From positions 1 through 10,994 of the forward strand of contig JAUCNG010385370.1 of NCBI GenBank assembly GCA_032353305.1: a stretch of DNA of 10,994 nucleotides. Reading direction: 5' to 3'. Below the pieces are notes generated by a model that was not told the origin of the DNA, searched no databases, and saw only the letters and a list, made by a program, of their open reading frames with translations. Shown piece after piece: positions 7,841 through 10,994 of this stretch. The DNA is from Cephalothrix spiralis. Lineage: Eukaryota; Nemertea; Palaeonemertea; Archinemertea; Cephalotrichidae. Made by a program: the position numbers and the translations under genes. Numbering within the stretch: the stretch's first letter is position 1; every line of letters begins with the position of its first letter.

Positions 7841-8080
7841 TATATAGTGTATTCATTTCTAAATTAAGAGTAATTAAGAATGGCCGAGTGCTTTAGCCTT
7901 TATCGGTATGGAGAGAGCGTTAATAGACCATACAGATAAAGCACTCGGCCATTCTTAAATACTCTCAACTTAGAACATTTCGATGCCCTCAGCACTTGTT
8001 ATAGCTTCTTTTAACAAGATGATGCACGCATTATCATAACGAGGGTATCGAGATGAACTTAGAAATGAATACACTATATA
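7841..8080. mobile_element. 240-bp palindrome predicted to fold as a three-way junction
   Basis: The outer stem pairs 7841-7865 (TATATAGTGTATTCATTTCT...) with 8056-8080, 25 bp with one mismatch. Inside are two separate arms. Arm 1 pairs TTAAGAATGGCCGAGTGC (from 7874) with its perfect 22-bp complement at 7937-7958. It extends outward to 7861/7971, and inward to ATCGGTATGG/CCATACAGAT after a 7-base insertion. Arm 2 pairs CATTTCGATGCCCTC (7976-7990) with GAGGGTATCGAGATG (8041-8055), with two mismatches. Flanking sequences GTAAACAAAT (7828-7837) and GTAAAACAAAT (8083-8093) could be a target-site duplication with one indel. No coding capacity. It fits a structured foldback MITE. Confidence 0.8.
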
Positions 8081-8512
8081 ACGTAAAACAAATTGACAGA
8101 AATTGTCACTATATTAACCTGACATTTTGGCTATCACTTCAATCAATGTGTAAGCTAATCATCCACATTGGTTCAATGTAATACATCGGCAATGATTCTG
8201 GTCATTAAGTCATGTTTGCCTACGGTAGAACTTAGAAGATGATACAATAGACTAGATTGTTCGATTATATCTAGATACCGATTCTCATGGGTATATCCAA
8301 ACCCATTTTCAAATCTCAATCCCACTGAATCATATCACTGTGTTGAAAGAATCGTTATAAGGAAATGGCAAGCTTGCTTAGTTACTCCCGATAGCTGAGT
8401 TGTTATTGGCTCTGGTCACATGATATAATGACGTCATGTCATGTTCGCAGATACGTCTCGACCAAATGTATGTTTAATTCACCCAACATGCGAAAGCGAC
8501 TGCTAACGAAGG
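8081..8512. other. non-coding gap with a lone CRE
   Basis: No gene seen. A short stem, CAATGTG (8144-8150) with CACATTG (8164-8170), is present. From 8404 to 8436 an inverted CCAAT box (ATTGGCT), a CACATG E-box-like word and TGACGTCA occur in sequence. The order is promoter-like, but no transcript start or coding exon is visible downstream. Confidence 0.4.
8429..8436. promoter_or_regulatory. CRE octamer outside the repeat
   Basis: TGACGTCA lies 101 bases before the CRE of repeat copy B and is preceded by ATTGGCT and CACATG words. It is an exact consensus bZIP site. Function is not established. Confidence 0.3.
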
Positions 8513-8570
8513 AAATCTTAATGAGGCAATGACGTCATCGGCGGGCACTATAAACCAATAGTGCCCGCTT
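8513..8570 (-). repeat. hairpin-plus-CRE module, copy B (inverted)
   Basis: This is the reverse complement of 3017-3074 with 3 of 58 positions different. The 11-bp stem GCGGGCACTAT (8541-8551) / ATAGTGCCCGC (8558-8568) is perfectly conserved, as is TGACGTCA (8530-8537). Its loop strand contains an intact CCAAT (AAACCAATAG), whereas copy A has a one-base change there. One of the three differences changes the palindrome edge to CATCG. Confidence 0.85.
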
Positions 8571-8765
8571 GGAAATCAGGGAAAGGTCGGGAAATACATT
8601 TTGGATCTATAAAAGTCAGAATATTTTGGTCAAAAATTGTAGTAAAAGATACTTCGCCGCGATTAATTTTTTCGTTATCATTTATTTGTTGTCTTAAAAT
8701 TTGTTTTTGGCAGGTAAATTTTTGACATGCTCAGGGAAGACGGGGAATTCTAAAATGGTGAAAGA

Positions 8766-8855
8766 CTGGCTAACTTGACTATGTGGTGTCAACCAATGTC
8801 AAGCAGCCAGATTAAACTATCAATCAATCTAACATATAATATGTTTGATTGATTG
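8766..8855. repeat. two adjacent stem-loops
   Basis: CTGGCTAACTTGAC (8766-8779) pairs with GTCAAGCAGCCAG (8798-8810), allowing one bulge. Next, CAATCAATCTAACATAT (8821-8837) pairs with ATATGTTTGATTGATTG (8839-8855), with one mismatch and almost no loop. That makes the second a 35-bp near-continuous palindrome able to form a cruciform. Confidence 0.7.
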
Positions 8856-8859
8856 TCTA

Positions 8860-9290
8860 ATATAGACACTTTACATAAGTGCTTGCCTTTTAGGAAAATG
8901 AACTCTTGGGGAAAATCAGGACTTACAGACATATCGACTTATGCCTAGCAATTTAATAATTATCCAGGAAACGGACTGAAATGACATTGGTCCAATTAAT
9001 ATCGAAATTTCTGTATGCTCAATGCCAAACGCCTCGTTGAGGTGCTTTGAGTAATAAATATTACTCCGCAAGACCCGAGCCATGGAAAATTGAAGTGGTA
9101 ACCAAATAAATCTCACCGTTTGCACCACTTATGATATCAAATGCTAACTCAGCTCAGAGATATTTGCATTTATAGTGCATAAATGTCATAGACGGTATCT
9201 AACACTGGCTGTATAGTAGGAGTAGCTATAGTGGGCTAAAGTACAGTTTTCCCGGTCTCATTTCAAAGGTTGTTTTTATGTTTTAAGAAA
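8860..9290. other. non-coding gap, no gene
   Basis: The 70-codon minus-strand frame at 8916-9128 has no recognisable motif. I see no repeat or RNA gene in this stretch. Confidence 0.45.
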
Positions 9291-9295
9291 AACAT

Positions 9296-9340
9296 GATGC
9301 AAGCGCAATATTAACGCAAGCGCTAAAAAGCGCTCGCATC
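9296..9340. repeat. GC-rich nested hairpin
   Basis: GATGCAAGCGC (9296-9306) pairs with GCGCTCGCATC (9330-9340) with one mismatch. Inside, AGCGCT-AAAA-AGCGCT (9319-9334) forms a competing perfect 6-bp hairpin, and GCAAGCGC is repeated directly. This is a small GC island in AT-rich surroundings. There is no T-tract, so it is not terminator-like. Confidence 0.65.
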
Positions 9341-9344
9341 GCTA

Positions 9345-10037
9345 ATCCCCGCACCCCTACGGAATATCATCGAATGTTTATCTAGGAACTTATGTTCTAG
9401 TCAGCACTAGTCAATTGAATGGATCGGCATACGGATATCATTTATTTTTTGAAATATGTATCGTTTTTATGCAAATATCTAAACAGACTGTTGACATTCA
9501 GATCAAAACAAACACAAAATATGTCATTATTTTTGACATTTAGGAACACGAAAAATGTCATTATAGACTATTCACATAACTTTTAAATCACTAAATTACA
9601 TTCAACCTTTAAAACAAACAAAGAAACAACTAATACATTTGACAAATGTTTTATTTGTACTTTAATTCGCCATTATGTCGAAAATTACGAGTCAATAATA
9701 ACAACAAAATAATAATCGCTTGAAAATACATCAGAAAATTATATAGTATGTATAGGGTAAAATGGTATAAATGGGTCATAACCCTATTTTTTATAACCTC
9801 CTTTTTTGAGTTGACGATAAATTTATTTTTATGAAAATTAGCCATTGTTGGACGCTACATTTGAAAAAATAAAAAATAAAATAAAAGCGTAAAATTGTAG
9901 GAAAAACTATTTGAAAATTTCAATTATAAATTATTTCAATTGAATCAATTCGCTTTCAAAAATTTCAAATTTGAGGAAAAGGATTTTTTTAAACCTTATT
10001 TTTATATTCTTTATTGTTACACTTAACCATATGGCTT
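9345..10037. other. very AT-rich stretch, no gene
   Basis: Long A/T tracts dominate, for example around 9864-9890. Minor features are ATGTCATTAT repeated at about 9521 and 9555, and ATAGGGT...ACCCTAT arms at about 9754 and 9780. The minus-strand frame at 9651-9845 is hydrophobic and low-complexity, as expected from AT-rich DNA, and is not credited. Confidence 0.5.
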
Positions 10038-10133
10038 GCATTAAAGAAATGCAATGAAAATTGAAAACCTTGCATACTGTCTTCAATTTTTGCATTTACT
10101 ATTCAACTCACTTCTTTAATGGTCTTTAATGCA
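10038..10133. repeat. 96-bp imperfect inverted repeat
   Basis: The outer ends TGCATTAAAGA (from 10038) and TCTTTAATGCA (10123-10133) are perfect complements. Inside, AAATGCAATGAAAATTGAA (about 10048-10065) pairs with TTCAATTTTTGCATTT (10082-10096) apart from a small indel. A second CTTCTTTAATG at about 10111 duplicates the outer arm. TCTTTAATGCAYGG also occurs at about 139-153 (TCTTTAATGCATGG), hinting at a dispersed family. Confidence 0.6.
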
Positions 10134-10740
10134 CGGCTGTTAGCTTTTTAGCAGACAGGAACAATGTTAATCACTGGCAATGCGCGCGCAACTTCTGCCT
10201 CATTTTCATGAAAGACCACAAATTTATATAATAAAACATTAATTTACATAAATGACTTTAGTGTGAAGTTAAGGCTTCTTATATGTCTTATATGTACACT
10301 GTACAGGGTAGTTCAGAATTATTGCAAAATGATATTATGGGATATTGTTAATATTTGGACCAATCATAAAGCTAAGGGGTAAGAACAACTCTAGTAAAAA
10401 TAAATCTCAAAATTACTGGAGTCACGTGACTTTTTAGCTTCAAGGGGCTCCTAGGAGGGTCAAAAAATTGTCGCATCAACCAACGAAAAATATTTTTGGA
10501 ATCCTTAGCTAATTTATAATTCTCTTTTAAAAAATGTAACACCACAACAAAAAGTTGCTGATGTTTAAGAGAAAAAATGGACATTTGGGTGATAACGTCA
10601 GTCATTTAGTGCTGATAATGATGCTTGTCGATAGGATACTAGTTATAAAAGCAAGGGTACAGGAGCATCCAAAAAAGTAGTTCAATAGCGTTTCCACAAT
10701 GTTGCTCTTTAGCTGGATTAGGTAAGTGATAAGATGGATG
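10134..10740. other. non-coding gap, no gene
   Basis: It contains an alternating TGCGCGCGCA run at about 10180, the E-box palindrome at 10421, and CTCCTAGGAG (10448-10457). Minus-strand frames at 10372-10605 and 10602-10826 are unrecognised and AT-driven. Confidence 0.45.
10421..10430. promoter_or_regulatory. GTCACGTGAC palindromic E-box
   Basis: This perfect 10-bp palindrome equals the CLEAR-type E-box recognised in animals by TFEB/MITF and USF bHLH-zip factors. It is an isolated site with no visible gene nearby, so its function is unknown. Confidence 0.25.
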
Positions 10741-10895
10741 AAAAAGTGAAAAATCATCAAAATGGGGGGAATTTTTACTTCAGATTTTAACGTTCTTATG
10801 TCAGATAAGCTGGGATGCAAAATCATGAAATTGATGGAAGTTGATAAATCAAACGTTCTTTTGAATTTATATCTCCCGATGATTTTTCACTTTTT
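10741..10895. repeat. perfect 18-bp inverted repeat, 119-base spacer
   Basis: AAAAAGTGAAAAATCATC (10741-10758) is the exact reverse complement of 10878-10895. The right arm runs into the first five T of the molluscan-type repeat starting at 10891. Within the spacer, AACGTTCTT is repeated directly at about 10789 and 10853. Outward extension is poor. Confidence 0.7.
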
Positions 10896-10994
10896 AGCTC
10901 ACTTGGTACGAAGTACCAAATGTGAGCTTATGCTATGGCGTGTAGTGTGGATGTCTGGATGGATGTCTGTCGCCACTCGTTTAGGTAGTTAGCA
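10891..10994 (+). repeat. molluscan-type dispersed repeat, copy 2 (cut by window end)
   Basis: It begins TTTTTAGCTCACTTGGTAC, identical to the start at 2111. The head is a cleaner hairpin here: AGCTCACTTGGTAC, GAA, then GTACCAAATGTGAGCT (10898-10927). GGATGTCTGGATGGATGTCTGTCG follows as the diverged tail. The order of hairpin head, TTATGCTATGGCGT and GTC-rich tail matches the bivalve repeat I recall. The element continues beyond the window. Confidence 0.7.

Noticed and set aside
3017-8570. The inverted hairpin copies read as the TIRs of one 5.5-kb transposon.
   Set aside because: The interior encodes no transposase or other protein and holds several unrelated elements. Two independent copies of a dispersed repeat is simpler.
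9296-9340. GC-rich hairpin as a bacterial-type terminator.
   Set aside because: There is no following T-tract and no upstream gene, and the window appears eukaryotic.

Overview
The window looks like non-coding animal DNA, most likely from a marine bivalve or another mollusc. It is AT-rich. No reading frame exceeds 104 codons, and none has a recognisable start, domain or splice structure supporting a protein-coding gene. I recognise no rRNA or tRNA gene, no CRISPR array and no bacterial-type operon. The taxon guess rests mainly on a sequence beginning TTTTTAGCTCACTTGGTAC, seen at 2111 and again at 10891. It closely resembles a dispersed repeat I associate with bivalve genomes. This is recall, not a database result.

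Almost all the structure consists of inverted repeats and short non-autonomous transposon-like elements. From left to right: a degenerate 21-bp tandem array (260-402); a small palindrome (2007-2045); the first molluscan-type repeat (2111); a 58-bp hairpin-plus-CRE module (3017-3074) whose inverted copy lies 5.4 kb away (8513-8570); a roughly 665-bp element with about 40-bp terminal inverted repeats (TIRs) and an internal 190-bp direct duplication (3430-4094); a 137-bp palindromic element (4551-4687); a 550-bp G-rich element with TIRs and internal minisatellites (4911-5460); a cluster of small hairpins (5504-5609); a 62-bp-arm foldback with a tandem third copy (5851-6068); a roughly 365-bp long inverted repeat (6690-7056); a three-way-junction palindrome (7841-8080); and smaller hairpins at 8766-8855, 9296-9340, 10038-10133 and 10741-10895.

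The only hint of protein ancestry is a minus-strand stretch at about 6210-6335. It reads like one ankyrin repeat interrupted by stop codons and is probably a pseudogene fragment. A GC-balanced stretch at 7461-7670, open on both strands, is unassigned.

There are no genes here to work together. The window reads as an intergenic or long-intron region repeatedly colonised by small foldback/MITE-like elements. The observations most worth testing are the three-way-junction palindrome with a possible target-site duplication, the head-to-head 6690-7056 element, the G-tract TIR element, and the hairpin module that carries a perfect CRE octamer in both copies.
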